Positions 4,934 to 5,059 of a stretch of 5,059 nucleotides of DNA are shown here, piece by piece; the first letter of the stretch is position 1; each line of letters begins with the position of its first letter. Origin of the DNA: Pseudomonadota bacterium (GTDB lineage: Bacteria > Myxococcota > Bradymonadia > UBA4248); contig JAGACY010000308.1 of assembly GCA_017613855.1 (NCBI GenBank), positions 1 through 5,059 on the forward strand. Reading direction: 5' to 3'. A program made the position numbers and the translations under genes. The notes beneath the pieces were generated by a model. That model did not search any database. It saw only the letters and a program-made list of their open reading frames with translations, and was not told where the DNA came from.

Positions 4934-5059
4934 TTACTCTCCGACATATTGTCCGGCAAACATAATGCCTTGGGATTCATTATGTATAATGGCAAATGCA
5001 AAGGGATGATCCGCCTTAAAATACTTGTATTCTGGTATAGATGCTGCTTCATCGTCCAT
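4934..5059 (-). CDS. serpin (serine protease inhibitor family), C-terminal 41 residues; 5' part outside window
   Basis: The visible frame enters from the right edge and ends at TAA 4936-4934. Its end, FKADHPFAFAIIHNES then QGIMFAGQYVGE, matches the serpin C-terminal signature (F-x-A-D-H/R-P-F-x-F-x-I, then G-x-I/L-F-x-G-R/Q), which forms strands s1C, s4B and s5B. The preceding residues MDDEAASIPEYKY fall where the reactive-centre loop should be. By rough alignment with antitrypsin (SIPPEVKF), the scissile bond would be near A6-S7 of the visible part, which would suggest an elastase-like target; this is inference. Serpins trap serine or cysteine proteases as suicide substrates, and bacterial ones are usually exported, but the N-terminus is not visible. 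The ATG at 5059-5057 is probably an internal Met. A paralogous tail lies at 3664-3750. Confidence 0.78.
   Translation of the reverse strand: MDDEAASIPEYKYFKADHPFAFAIIHNESQGIMFAGQYVGE

Noticed and set aside
4542..5009. Plus-strand open frame of 155 codons
   Set aside because: Antisense to the isomerase-like and serpin genes, Cys/Phe-rich in a way typical of shadows, and without family similarity.

Overview
The window looks like a chromosomal stretch from an uncultured, probably Gram-negative bacterium of moderate G+C. A Gram-negative cell envelope fits the lipobox protein with a parvulin-like body. The intergenic regions are rich in palindromes and 7-bp tandem repeats, and at least one serpin is present, which is uncommon in bacteria. 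I cannot assign a phylum from the sequence; a deltaproteobacterial/myxococcal-like or PVC-like lineage is only a guess.

Layout, left to right. (1) 2-178 (+): the last 58 codons of a protein ending in a nearly pure Asp/Glu/Tyr tail built from 18-bp units. (2) 179-429: an intergenic region with three hairpins from a dispersed palindromic repeat family. (3) 430-936 (+): a complete MacroD/YmdB-type macrodomain protein. (4) 1079-2497 (+): a complete AlgC/ManB-type phosphomannomutase/phosphoglucomutase with all four active-site loops. (5) 2480-2604: two different heptamer tandem arrays. The first supplies the end and stop codon of the mutase gene and may contain a promoter for the next gene. (6) 2622-3548 (+): a lipoprotein resembling SurA/PrsA/PpiC parvulin foldases. 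(7) 3549-3663: a convergent intergenic region with the same palindrome family and a nested hairpin followed by T-rich sequence, a likely terminator. (8) 3664-3750 (-): a serpin C-terminal relic. (9) 3732-4907 (-): a short L-fucose/L-arabinose isomerase-like protein. (10) 4934-5059 (-): the C-terminal 41 codons of a serpin running off the right edge.

The plus-strand genes do not form an obvious pathway: an ADP-ribose-linked hydrolase, a sugar-phosphate mutase for cell-surface glycans and an envelope foldase. On the minus strand the serpin and the isomerase-like gene are 26 nt apart and probably co-transcribed. The most notable observation is that the isomerase-like gene lies between two homologous serpin tails. 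This suggests a former tandem serpin pair whose second member was almost entirely replaced. No RNA genes, CRISPR arrays or transposase genes were seen.
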